A stretch of 64,000 nucleotides of DNA from Vreelandella subglaciescola (lineage in GTDB: Bacteria; Pseudomonadota; Gammaproteobacteria; Pseudomonadales; Halomonadaceae): positions 1,116,001-1,180,000 of the forward strand of contig NZ_LT670847.1 of assembly GCF_900142895.1 (NCBI RefSeq), read 5' to 3'. Both the position numbers and the translations under genes were made by a program. This document shows, one piece after another, positions 8,774 to 19,774 of the stretch. The notes below the pieces were generated by a model. The model did no database searches. It worked only from the letters and a program-made list of their open reading frames with translations, and had not been told where the DNA came from. Numbering within the stretch: the stretch's first letter is position 1; every line of letters starts with the position of its first letter.

Positions 8774-10447
8774 ATGACAATGGAAACCGAACGCGAATCA
8801 ATGGATTTCGATGTGGTTATCGTCGGTGCCGGCCCCGCCGGGCTAGCTGCCGCTTGTCGGCTGATGCAGCAGGCAGATAAGGCTGAGCAAGAGCTAAGCG
8901 TCTGCGTGGTTGAGAAGGGGTCTGAGGTTGGTGCTCACATCCTGTCTGGCGCCGTGTTCGAGCCTCGTGCCTTGGAAGAACTGTTCCCGGGCTGGGAAGA
9001 ACGCGGCGCACCGCTCAATACGCCGGCCACTCGCGATGAACTCTACCTGCTCAGAAGTGCCGACAAGGCCCAGAAGCTGCCCAACACCCTTGTGCCTAAG
9101 ACCATGCACAACACCGGCGGCAGCCAGACGCGCTACGTGATCAGCGCCGGTAACATGTGCCGTTGGCTCGCCGAGCAGGCCGAAGAACTCGGCGTTGATA
9201 TCTTCCCCGGCTTTGCCGCCCAGGAAGTGGTTCAAGATAAAGACGGCACCGTCCGCGGCATCTTGGTCGGTGATATGGGCGTCGGTGCCGATGGCCAGCC
9301 CAAGGACGGCTACACGCCGGGCATGGAGCTGCGCGCCAAGTACACCCTGTTCGCCGAAGGCGCTCGTGGTCATCTGGGTAAGCGTCTAATCGAGCGCTTC
9401 GCGTTGGACAAGAACAGCGATCCACAGCACTACGGCATCGGCCTCAAGGAGCTGTGGGACATCCCCGCCGATAAGCACGAGCCCGGCCTGATACTACACG
9501 GTTCAGGCTGGCCGCTAGACAGCAAAACGCATGGTGGCTGGTTTCTCTATCACGGCGAAAACAGCCAAGTTATGGTCGGGCTGATCATGGACCTGTCCTA
9601 CCAGAACCCCTGGCTGTCGCCATTCGATGAATTCCAGCGCATGAAGCACCACCCGGTGCTTGCCAAGCATCTCGACGGTGGTAAGCGGGTCGCCTATGGC
9701 GCGCGTGCGCTCACCAAGGGTGGCCTCAACTGCTTGCCTAAAATGACCTTTCCGGGTGGCCTGCTGATCGGCTGCGACGCCGGCACCCTGAACTTCGCCA
9801 AGATCAAGGGACTGCACACGGCGATGAAGTCCGGCATGATCGCCGCCGAGACGGTATTTGACGCCATTGCCGCAGGCGATGAAGGTGGACAAGAGCTGAC
9901 CACCTTCACCGAAAAGTGGGAGCAGAGCTGGGCCTACGCCGAGCTCAAAGAAAGTGCCAGCTTTGGCCCGGCGATCCACAAGTACGGCACGGTAGTCGGC
10001 GGCGCTTACAACTTCGTCGATCAGCTGTTTGGCGGTGGCAAGCTGCCCAATATCCGCGACGCTACCCCGGACTACGCCACCCTCAAGCCGGCCGCCGAAT
10101 TCGAAAAGATCGACTACCCCAAGCCCGACGGCAAGCTGTCCTTCGACATACTCTCCTCGGTCTTTCTCTCCAATACCAACCACGAAGAAGATCAGCCTTG
10201 CCACCTCAAGCTCGACGACCCGGCCGTGCCGATCCGCGACAACCTGCCCGAATATGCCGAACCGGCTCAACGCTATTGCCCGGCGGGGGTCTATGAGGTG
10301 GTCGAAGACGATGATGGCAAGCCGCAGTTCCAGATCAACTTCCAAAACTGCGTGCACTGCAAGACCTGCGACATCAAGGACCCGGCTCAAAATATTACCT
10401 GGGTCGCCCCAGAGGGTGGCGGAGGGCCGAACTATCCCAATATGTGA
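8774..10447 (+). CDS. etfD: Electron transfer flavoprotein-ubiquinone oxidoreductase
   Basis: This membrane-associated flavin/4Fe-4S enzyme oxidises reduced ETF and reduces ubiquinone. The N-terminal FAD motif is DVVIVGAGPAGLAAAC, and the central part has GCDAGTLNFAKIKGLHTAMK. The C-terminal iron-sulfur domain has cysteines in RYCPAGVYE and NCVHCKTCDIKDP. I prefer the start at 8774 (MTMETERES), which gives 557 residues; an upstream in-frame start at 8726 would add 16 residues outside the family alignment. It lies 100 bp after etfA in the same direction. Probable electron donors include acyl-CoA and glutaryl-CoA dehydrogenases, neither of which is encoded in this window. Confidence 0.96.
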   Translation: MTMETERESMDFDVVIVGAGPAGLAAACRLMQQADKAEQELSVCVVEKGSEVGAHILSGAVFEPRALEELFPGWEERGAPLNTPATRDELYLLRSADKAQKLPNTLVPKTMHNTGGSQTRYVISAGNMCRWLAEQAEELGVDIFPGFAAQEVVQDKDGTVRGILVGDMGVGADGQPKDGYTPGMELRAKYTLFAEGARGHLGKRLIERFALDKNSDPQHYGIGLKELWDIPADKHEPGLILHGSGWPLDSKTHGGWFLYHGENSQVMVGLIMDLSYQNPWLSPFDEFQRMKHHPVLAKHLDGGKRVAYGARALTKGGLNCLPKMTFPGGLLIGCDAGTLNFAKIKGLHTAMKSGMIAAETVFDAIAAGDEGGQELTTFTEKWEQSWAYAELKESASFGPAIHKYGTVVGGAYNFVDQLFGGGKLPNIRDATPDYATLKPAAEFEKIDYPKPDGKLSFDILSSVFLSNTNHEEDQPCHLKLDDPAVPIRDNLPEYAEPAQRYCPAGVYEVVEDDDGKPQFQINFQNCVHCKTCDIKDPAQNITWVAPEGGGGPNYPNM

Positions 10448-10529
10448 GTGGCATGCTGAATCAGGCTAAATCCACATAAAGCATCGAAGAGTCTTTTTTA
10501 ATCGTCATCTTCCGCCCAGGAGAGAGTGA

Positions 10530-10966
10530 ATGAGCAAGCAGCAGATCGGCGTAGTAGGCGCTGGCACCATGGGCCAAGGTATCGCCCAGGTGCTGATGAC
10601 CAGCGGCTTTGAGGTACAGGTTTTCGATGTGGCGGAGGTTGCACTCGAGCGTGCCCGGAGTGCTATCAACAAAGGTCTAGAAAAGCTGGTCGCCAAACAG
10701 CGGTTGAGTGAAGAGGAAAGGCAGGCGGCAGTGCAGCGCTTGGCCACCCTGACGGCTTTAGAAGGACTCGCCGGCTGCGAAATAATCATTGAAGCCGCAC
10801 CGGAAACCCCTGAGCTCAAGGAACGGCTGTTCCGCGACCTGAGTACGCTTGCCCCGGAGGCCATCTTGGCCTCTAACACCTCTTCACTGTCGCTGACCCG
10901 CCTGGCAGCGGTCTGCGACAATCCTGAGCGGGTTGTCGGCATGCACTTCTTTAACCCGGTGTGTAT
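10530..10966 (+). pseudogene. 3-hydroxybutyryl-CoA dehydrogenase, N-terminal fragment cut by IS3
   Basis: A good ribosome site (AGGAGAG) precedes the start. The first 145 residues are a normal Rossmann domain of 3-hydroxyacyl-CoA dehydrogenase, with the NAD motif IGVVGAGTMGQGIAQVL, IIIEAAPETPELKERLF and the substrate-site segment ASNTSSLSLTRLA. The sequence breaks off right after GMHFFNPV, where the family normally continues into a helical C-terminal domain of about 140 residues. Instead the frame runs into the IS3 end and stops at 10997. No matching C-terminal part is found beyond the element near 14.6 kb, so this was insertion plus loss of DNA. The catalytic His-Glu pair region is missing and the fragment should be inactive. 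Confidence 0.9.
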
Positions 10967-10969
10967 TGG

Positions 10970-13664
<2,695 letters not shown>

Positions 13665-13739
13665 GGTGAGCAGTATGCCAAGCCACGGCCACCGTGGCGA
13701 TGCGCCCTTCTGATCATGGTCAGAAGGCTCGACGTGTGG

Positions 13740-14075
13740 TTACAGCACCGAGATAACGCCGGCGGCACCCAGGCGCTGCCAGGGAAGCCCCTGAACCAGA
13801 GCGGCCAGCTGCTCATCGGTCAAACGCAGTTGATCACCGCGCCAGGATTCGCCCCAGTGGAACTTGCCACGATTCAGGCGGCGGGCACAGAGCCAGACGC
13901 CCAGACCATCGTGGATCAGCACCTTCATCCGATTGCCGCGTTTATTGGCGAACAGGTAAGCACAGTGTGGCCTGGCCGAGCCGAACACTTGCACCACACG
14001 CGCTAACGCCGTGTCTGGTCCAGCGCGCATGTCTAATGGCTCTGTGGCCAGCCAGATTTCATCGATGCGGATCAT
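13740..14075 (-). CDS. tnpB: IS66 accessory protein TnpB (Orf2)
   Basis: This 111-residue accessory protein is required for IS66 transposition in studied members. MRAGPDTALARVVQVFG, then HCAYLFANKRGNRMKVLIHD and GVWLCARRLNRGKFHW are the conserved IS66 Orf2 segments. The start at 14075 overlaps the tnpA stop (ATGA), indicating coupled translation. Despite its name it is unrelated to the RNA-guided TnpB encoded at 28732-29868. Confidence 0.93.
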   Translation of the reverse strand: MIRIDEIWLATEPLDMRAGPDTALARVVQVFGSARPHCAYLFANKRGNRMKVLIHDGLGVWLCARRLNRGKFHWGESWRGDQLRLTDEQLAALVQGLPWQRLGAAGVISVL

Positions 14076-14428
14076 TGCAGCAGGTTCCGTAGAAGCGCCA
14101 CGCACTGATGCGCCTGGTCGGCTGGCCATTCCACCACAACCGGGCCGCCGGCCCGGGGGATTTCGATACGGATGGTGCCCGGTTTTTCTACGACCGGGGG
14201 CGTCGCCGCCGGTGCATTGATAGGCACAAACGCGGGCGACAGGTTTTTACCTGTTTGCTTCGCCTCGCTGATCCAGCGCCGAAGCAAGTTGGCGTTGAGG
14301 TCATTATCCAAAGCAACACGGGCAACAGACGTTCCAGGCTGTTGGCTTTCAGCCACCCGTTGGGCCTTGAATTCTGGGGTGTATTGCCGGCGCTTGCGGT
14401 AAGGTCGGAGTGCTCTTGTGTCGCTCAT
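14072..14428 (-). CDS. tnpA: IS66 accessory protein TnpA (Orf1)
   Basis: This 118-residue protein is first in the IS66 operon. The N-terminal RRQYTPEFKAQRVAESQQPG is a helix-turn-helix of the transposase_8 type, followed by NDLNANLLRRWI. A short hairpin (GTGTCCAC / GTGGACAC, 14435-14460) lies just upstream and may be involved in regulating the operon. It ends by overlapping tnpB. Confidence 0.88.
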   Translation of the reverse strand: MSDTRALRPYRKRRQYTPEFKAQRVAESQQPGTSVARVALDNDLNANLLRRWISEAKQTGKNLSPAFVPINAPAATPPVVEKPGTIRIEIPRAGGPVVVEWPADQAHQCVALLRNLLQ

Positions 14429-14510
14429 GATTAGTGTCCACCAAGGAATAAGTGGACACTATCTTGCCGGCTGCGGCACCAGGCTCAAGATGGGATTACC
14501 AGACGCTTAC

Positions 14511-14555
14511 CGCTTCCAGACGAAATGCCGGGCTGAAATTTCTTCTCTTGGTCAT
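14511..14555 (-). pseudogene. IS3 orfA, 5' part
   Basis: From the ATG at 14555 the minus strand reads MTKRRNFSPAFRLE and then meets the IS66 end. Continuing at 12107 gives the rest of OrfA. AGGTGG upstream is a plausible ribosome site. The first eight bases (14511-14518) are the right copy of the IS66 target duplication CGCTTCCA. Confidence 0.9.
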
Positions 14556-14655
14556 CATGTCCACCTGATTTTCTCTCGGAGTGATCATACACTCAAAACC
14601 AGCTGGCCAAATTGACTATGCCACTACACTTTATGGGAGGCGCTTGCCTTGCTAT

Positions 14656-14695
14656 GTGGCACACTCATCAGTGTACTTCGTTCATGAGGTGCCAC
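14656..14695. other. Long hairpin downstream of gabT
   Basis: GTGGCAC-a-CTCAT pairs with ATGAG-GTGCCAC around a 15-nt loop, giving 12 paired bases with one bulge. It lies 60 bp past the gabT stop on the minus strand, between gabT and the IS3 end. No U-tract follows, so a terminator role is uncertain. The remainder of 14619-14754 shows nothing else recognisable. Confidence 0.4.
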
Positions 14696-14754
14696 AGCTA
14701 CTGGGCAAGAGCAGATCGTCTAGCGATGCAAACCAAGCGGAGCTTTGCAGATAC

Positions 14755-16053
14755 TCAATTTGTGGCAGTCGCCTCGACCTTGACTAATTCTTCAAGGCTA
14801 CTCTCGATGATATCCAGCCCTTCCTCCAACACTTCATCGCTGACGGTAATCGGTACCAGGATACGGATCGAATTTCCCCAGAAGCCGCAGGAGAGCAAAA
14901 TCAGGCCCTTCTCCTTGGCTTTAGCACACAGCGCTGCCGCTAATTCAGGATCCGGCGTGCGCGACGCTTTGTCGGTGACCAGCTCAAAAGCAGCCATGGC
15001 GCCCAGATGACGGGTATTATCGACGGCATCGAATTGCCCCTGCCAGGTCTCAAAGCGCTGAGTGAGCTTGTTGCCTAGCGCCTCACTCTTTTCCAATAGG
15101 TTGTCTTCCTCAATGACGTCGATCACTGCCAGAGCCGCGGCACAGGATAAGGGGTTGCCACTGTAAGTGCCGCCCAATGAGCTGGGTCCGGCGGCATCCA
15201 TCACCGTTGCACTACCGACCACCGCGGAAAGCGGCATGCCGTTTGCCAGGCTCTTGGCCATGGTCATGATGTCCGCCTGCACGTCGGTATGCTCCAAAGC
15301 AAAAAACTTGCCCGTACGTGCGAAACCGGACTGCACTTCATCGACGATCAGCAGGATGCCGTGTTCGTCGCATAACTCGCGCAGGGCCTTGAGAAACGCG
15401 GGGGACGCTGCATAGAAGCCCCCTTCGCCCTGTACCGGCTCGATAACGATGGCGGCGGTACGACTTGGGGCAAGATCAGTTTTAAACACTTTCTTCAGCC
15501 CATTTAGCGCGTCTTCATCGCTAATGCCATGGTAGGCATTGGGGAAGGGTGCACGAAACACATCACCCGGCATCGGGCCGAAGTCATTTTTGTAGGGCAG
15601 CACCTTACCGGTCATCGCCAACGTCATAAAAGTACGGCCGTGGAAGCTGCCGTCAAAGCAGATCACGCCGCTGCGCCCGGTGGCGGCGCGGGCGATTTTG
15701 ACGGCGTTTTCCAACGCCTCGGCGCCGGCGTTGACCAGCATCGCCTTGGCGTCGTTCTTGACCGGTGACAGATGACACAGCTTCTCGGCAAGCTGTACAT
15801 AAGGCGCATAAGGCATCACCGTCTGGCAGGTGTGCATCAATTTATCGAGCTGGGCTTTGACTGCCTCAACCACCTTGGGGTGACGATGGCCCAGGTTGAG
15901 CACGCCGATGCCCCCAGCGAAATCGATGAAGCGCTCGCCATCCGCATCCCATAGTTCTGCATTTTCTGCGTGGTCGGCGAATTGTGTCGATGCGCTGGCG
16001 GCACCGTTGGCCACGTAGCGATTCTTGAGTTCGTTGAGCTGTGCGTTATTCAT
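14755..16053 (-). CDS. gabT: 4-aminobutyrate / 5-aminovalerate aminotransferase
   Basis: This class III PLP aminotransferase of 432 residues moves the terminal amino group of GABA or 5-aminovalerate to 2-oxoglutarate, giving succinate or glutarate semialdehyde. Conserved parts are DFAGGIGVLNLGHRHP, the PLP-phosphate site NAGAEALENAVKIAR, the IVDEVQSGFARTG aspartate loop and the Schiff-base lysine K267 in MTMAKSLANGMPL. It lies 24 bp after gabD on the same strand, so both are one operon. With glaH-lhgO nearby, a DavT role in cadaverine/lysine breakdown is as likely as a GabT role, and the enzymes usually accept both substrates. Confidence 0.94.
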   Translation of the reverse strand: MNNAQLNELKNRYVANGAASASTQFADHAENAELWDADGERFIDFAGGIGVLNLGHRHPKVVEAVKAQLDKLMHTCQTVMPYAPYVQLAEKLCHLSPVKNDAKAMLVNAGAEALENAVKIARAATGRSGVICFDGSFHGRTFMTLAMTGKVLPYKNDFGPMPGDVFRAPFPNAYHGISDEDALNGLKKVFKTDLAPSRTAAIVIEPVQGEGGFYAASPAFLKALRELCDEHGILLIVDEVQSGFARTGKFFALEHTDVQADIMTMAKSLANGMPLSAVVGSATVMDAAGPSSLGGTYSGNPLSCAAALAVIDVIEEDNLLEKSEALGNKLTQRFETWQGQFDAVDNTRHLGAMAAFELVTDKASRTPDPELAAALCAKAKEKGLILLSCGFWGNSIRILVPITVSDEVLEEGLDIIESSLEELVKVEATATN

Positions 16054-16077
16054 GATGTTCTCCTAAGAACAGGATCG

Positions 16078-17571
16078 TTAAAGACCACCGATACAGACGT
16101 ATTTAAGCTCCGTGTATTCTTCCAACCCGTACCGTGAACCCTCACGCCCCAGGCCGGACTCCTTGACCCCACCGAAAGGGGCAAGCTCTGTGGACAGAAG
16201 CCCTTCATTGACCGACACCATGCCGTATTCCAGGCTTTCCGAGACATGCCAGATACGCCGGTAATCCCGGGCGTAGAAATAGGCCGCCAGGCCAGATTCC
16301 GTGGCATTGGCCGAGGCAACGGCCTCCTCGTCGGTGGTAAAGCGGAACACCGGGGCCAAGGGGCCGAAAGTTTCTTCGCGCGCTACCTGCATGCTCTCGT
16401 CTACGTCCGCGATCACCGTGGGCTCGAAGAAGGTGCCTCCGAGCGCGTGGGGTTTACCCCCGCAGATCAAGCGGCCACCCTTCTCCAGGGCATCGTTGAT
16501 ATGCGTCTGGACTTTTTCCACCGCCGCCTGATTGATCAATGGCCCCTGGACGACGCCGTCTTCCAGCCCATTGCCCACCTTGAGCGCCTTGACCCGCGCC
16601 GCCAGCTTGTCGAGGAAGGCATCATAGACGCCGTCTTGCACCAGAAAGCGATTGGTGCACACGCAGGTCTGGCCGGAATTACGGTATTTGGAGACCAGTG
16701 CTCCCTCCACCGCCGCGTCCAGGTCCGCATCGTCAAAAACGATAAAGGGGGCGTTACCGCCGAGCTCCATGGAGGCCTTCTTGACGGTATCGGCACACTG
16801 GGAAAGCAGCTTCTTGCCCACGGCAGTAGAGCCGGTGAAGGAGATCTTGCGTACCCGGGGGTCGGTGCTCAACACTTTACCGACCTCTGCCCCTTGCGAG
16901 GCGGTAATCACATTGAGCACCCCGGCAGGCAGCCCGGCATCTTCGGCAAGCTTGGCGAGTGCCAGGGCAGTGAGAGGCGTGGCCTCTGCCGGCTTGATTA
17001 CCACGCTGCAACCTACCGCCAGTGCCGGCGCACACTTGCGGGTAATCATCGCCAGAGGGAAATTCCAGGGAGTAATCGCCGTCACAACGCCGATAGGCTC
17101 GCGGAATACCAAAATGCGCTTATCGACCCCGTGGCCGGGCAAGGTTTCTCCGGCAACCCGTTTGGCTTCTTCGGCGTAATATTCGACAAAACTGGCGCCG
17201 TAGGCGACCTCACCCCGGGACTCTGCCAAGGGCTTGCCCTGCTCCAGCGTCATCAGCTGCGCGAGTTCTTCCTGATGCGCCATAATCGCGTCAAACCAAC
17301 GACGCAGCAGGCTGGAGCGCTCCTTGGCGGTCTTTTTACGCCATGCCGGGAAAGCCTGATCTGCCGCGGCAATCGCTTCTCGAGCTTCCTCGGCGCCCAT
17401 ATCCGGCACCTGAGCCAGCGCTTCACCATTGGCCGGGTTGGTCACGGCAAAGGTATGCGTTCCTCTGTGCCACTGGCCATTGATATAAGCTTTGGGTATG
17501 ACGAGATCTGCCAGGCTTTCCGACAGAGTAGAAGTACCCGGAGGTTTTAAATTCGGCATTGAATGTGACAT
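16078..17571 (-). CDS. gabD: Succinate / glutarate semialdehyde dehydrogenase
   Basis: This NAD(P)-dependent aldehyde dehydrogenase oxidises succinate or glutarate semialdehyde to the diacid. From the ATG at 17571 it has 497 residues. VTAITPWNFPLAMITRK, the cofactor motif SFTGSTAVGKKL, the general base E269 in ASMELGGNAPF and the nucleophile C303 in SGQTCVCTNRF are all present, as is PFGGVKESGLGREGS near the end. An ATG 18 bp upstream (17589) overlaps the GGGAG ribosome site and is less likely. It is first of the gabD-gabT pair and supplies glutarate to GlaH if acting as DavD. Confidence 0.94.
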   Translation of the reverse strand: MSHSMPNLKPPGTSTLSESLADLVIPKAYINGQWHRGTHTFAVTNPANGEALAQVPDMGAEEAREAIAAADQAFPAWRKKTAKERSSLLRRWFDAIMAHQEELAQLMTLEQGKPLAESRGEVAYGASFVEYYAEEAKRVAGETLPGHGVDKRILVFREPIGVVTAITPWNFPLAMITRKCAPALAVGCSVVIKPAEATPLTALALAKLAEDAGLPAGVLNVITASQGAEVGKVLSTDPRVRKISFTGSTAVGKKLLSQCADTVKKASMELGGNAPFIVFDDADLDAAVEGALVSKYRNSGQTCVCTNRFLVQDGVYDAFLDKLAARVKALKVGNGLEDGVVQGPLINQAAVEKVQTHINDALEKGGRLICGGKPHALGGTFFEPTVIADVDESMQVAREETFGPLAPVFRFTTDEEAVASANATESGLAAYFYARDYRRIWHVSESLEYGMVSVNEGLLSTELAPFGGVKESGLGREGSRYGLEEYTELKYVCIGGL

Positions 17572-17620
17572 GAATAGTGTATCTCCCAAGACCCGCCTAA
17601 GGGCAAAAAATGATAAAGCG

Positions 17621-18053
17621 TCAGATGATGCCTTGTTGCTTCAATGTGGCAATTTGTTGCGCATCAAGTTGCAACATGTTTTCAAGAATTTGATCCGTGT
17701 GTTGGCCCAAGCCGGGTGGGGGTATATCGGCATTCAAGGCAATATCATTGAAGCGAATAGGATTGGAAACCCAGTTCACTTGTCCGGCTTGAGGATAAGG
17801 CAAGGTGTGCTTGAGTTGGCGCGCTTTGACATGGGGGTCATCGAAAACCTGGTCCAAGGGATTGGCGGAGAGGTAATACGCAGATTCCCTAGTGCCCGGG
17901 AGCCACGGTGGCCCCAGTGGCGTGTATCATCACCGCTGCCGGGGCGCTCAACCTTGATCACGTCGGCGCCCATGTCAGCCAGCAACTGGCCGCACCAAGG
18001 ACCGGCCAGTACCCGAGAGAGATCGAGCACCTTGACCCCAGCCAGCGGCTTGG
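17621..18053 (-). pseudogene. CaiB/BaiF CoA-transferase remnant
   Basis: Two ends of a class III CoA-transferase gene survive. The N-terminal part reads [20 protein letters not shown] and then [17 protein letters not shown]. At about 17916 one base is missing: with it restored the frame would run on as [17 protein letters not shown]. It then jumps directly to the C-terminal part, [20 protein letters not shown] through to EHTDQILENML. About 230 or more central residues, including the catalytic aspartate region, are deleted. The start codon region is also replaced by a truncated IS1182 gene. Its position next to gabD suggests a former glutarate (succinyl-CoA:glutarate) CoA-transferase, but that specificity is inferred only from context. 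Confidence 0.85.
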
Positions 18054-18684
18054 GTCTAGTCTTTGCTACGGCGATCGCTTCCAAGCGTGCTTCACGCCGG
18101 GCCATCTCGGCAGGAATATCCATGCCGTCGGCAGCGTCATCCTTATCCGCCGACTCGGCCCGCTGGGTCAGCTCCTTCACCTCGGCCTTGAACTGCGCCT
18201 CCAGCTTCTTGGCATGATCATATGGCAATGCCTTGTGCTTGCTGGCATTGGCGTTGAGTTTGGTACCGTCCAACGCGATGGTGCCGAGCGTGAGTAGCTT
18301 CATTTCTCGGGCCAGCAGCAAAAATTGAACGAACAGCTGCTCCAGCGTCGGCAGAAAACGTCGACGAAAGGTAGCCAGGGTGTCGTGGTCGGAGTGGGTG
18401 TTGGCGGCCAAATAGCAAAACGTCACCGAGTCATAGGTGGCACGCTCAATCTTGCGGCTAGAGACCACGCCGGTAGCGTAGCCGTAGACCAACAGACTCA
18501 GCAGTACCGCGGGATGATGGTCCTTGGAGCCCCGGCCGGCGTAATACCGAGTCAGGGCTGAGAGGTCCAGTTGCTCGACGACATCAACGACGAACCGCGC
18601 CAGGTGGCCATCCGGCAACCACTTGTCTACCGAAGGCGGCAGTAAGTCATCGGTCTGACGGTCCACAGGGATAAAGCGGCTCAT
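18054..18684 (-). pseudogene. IS1182-type transposase, N-terminal half
   Basis: From the ATG at 18684 the frame encodes about 210 residues of an IS1182-group transposase: [53 protein letters not shown] and [13 protein letters not shown], then [20 protein letters not shown] with the first catalytic aspartate. The sequence leaves the family after EAIAVAKTR and passes in frame into the CoA-transferase fragment, so the second half with the remaining catalytic residues is gone. The chimeric open frame continues to 17776 but is very unlikely to be functional. Confidence 0.85.
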
Positions 18685-18752
18685 GGCGGTTTTCTCAGTT
18701 CGGAGTGGCAGCGGTTAGTATCTCACGGTGCGGCGGAAAGTCCGACAGACTG

Positions 18753-19508
18753 CTATCGAGCGCTCAAACAGGCCTCGGCGAAGCCTTTGAAGATAGCGTC
18801 ATACAAGGGATGTTCGGTGGGCTGCCACTCGGGATGCCACTGTACGCCAAGAGTAAAGGTCTTGGCATCACTCACCGAGACGGCTTCGATCAGGCTGTCC
18901 GGCGCTACGCCCTCAACCGTCAACCCGTTGCCAAGCCGGTCGATACCCTGCTGATGCAACGAGTTCACCCTGGCGCCGTGCTCGGGGTAGAGGCCGGCCA
19001 GCACACCGCCTGGCTTGATCGCCAGCTCATGGGTCGGGACATACTGCTGCTGAGTCTTCCCCTTTGGCTCGCGGTGGTCGAATTTACCGGGTTGGTTCTG
19101 CACCGCTTGGTAGAGGCTGCCGCCGAAGGCCACGTTGAGCTCCTGAAAGCCGCGACAGATGGCCAGTAACGGCAACCCACGCTCAAGGACCGCAGGGATC
19201 AGCGCCAGAGCGACTGCATCCCGATCTGTATCGGCTCGCTCGTTCTCCGGCGCGCACTCTTCCCTATAGCGCGAAGGGTGCACATTAGTCGGGCTACCGG
19301 TCAGCATCAGACCATCGAAATGGGAGAGCAGCCGCTTGGCGCGCTCGACGTCAACATCCTCCCACACTGGCAGTACCACCGGGTCCAGCCCATAGGCACG
19401 CAAGGCAGTCAGATACTTGTCGGTCACAATATGAGCAGGATGGCCTTCGACGTCGCGGCGGCATGCAATCACAGCCACCAATGGACGGATCTGCGGACGG
19501 ATCTGCAT
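18753..19508 (-). CDS. puuD: Gamma-glutamyl-gamma-aminobutyrate hydrolase
   Basis: This class I glutamine amidotransferase-like hydrolase of 251 residues releases GABA (or 5-aminovalerate) from its gamma-glutamyl conjugate, the last step of the Puu pathway. The nucleophile is C118 in LLAICRGFQELNVAFGG, and the catalytic pair is H225 and E227 in GVQWHPEWQP. HPSRYREECAPENERAD and RVNSLHQQGIDRL are typical of PuuD. AAGGAG lies before the start. It is divergent from puuA across a 266-bp AT-rich gap that holds a palindromic candidate operator. Confidence 0.94.
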   Translation of the reverse strand: MQIRPQIRPLVAVIACRRDVEGHPAHIVTDKYLTALRAYGLDPVVLPVWEDVDVERAKRLLSHFDGLMLTGSPTNVHPSRYREECAPENERADTDRDAVALALIPAVLERGLPLLAICRGFQELNVAFGGSLYQAVQNQPGKFDHREPKGKTQQQYVPTHELAIKPGGVLAGLYPEHGARVNSLHQQGIDRLGNGLTVEGVAPDSLIEAVSVSDAKTFTLGVQWHPEWQPTEHPLYDAIFKGFAEACLSAR

Positions 19509-19774
19509 TAATTTCTCCTTAAATTTTGTACAGCAAGACCGTGAAGATTGTTATGCTTTATTCAACATACCTTGAGTATGTATCTTTGCCAACACCACCA
19601 CATCAAACCACATGACAAATAAATATAAACTCATGTATTAAAAGGGTAATTAAAAAAAAATACACACTGCACTCGACTAAAGACTCAGCATCTATGTCAT
19701 TAAAAATTTGACAACATCAAGCAATGATCAAAAGATGACCCATCGATAACGATGAGAACGCAAAAGGTACCCAC
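19509..19774. promoter_or_regulatory. AT-rich divergent promoter region puuD / puuA with 17-bp palindrome
   Basis: This gap is clearly richer in A and T than the genes beside it. It contains the perfect interrupted palindrome ACATAC-cttga-GTATGT at 19565-19581, placed about 57 bp from the puuD start, as well as long A and T tracts up to 19720. Both genes should be transcribed from here and one regulator could control both. No gene for a PuuR-like repressor occurs in the window. Confidence 0.5.

Noticed and set aside
16246..17550. Open plus-strand frame of 434 codons opposite gabD
   Set aside because: It mirrors the codon phase of a secure aldehyde dehydrogenase gene and has no recognisable motif; long antisense frames are common in GC-rich DNA.
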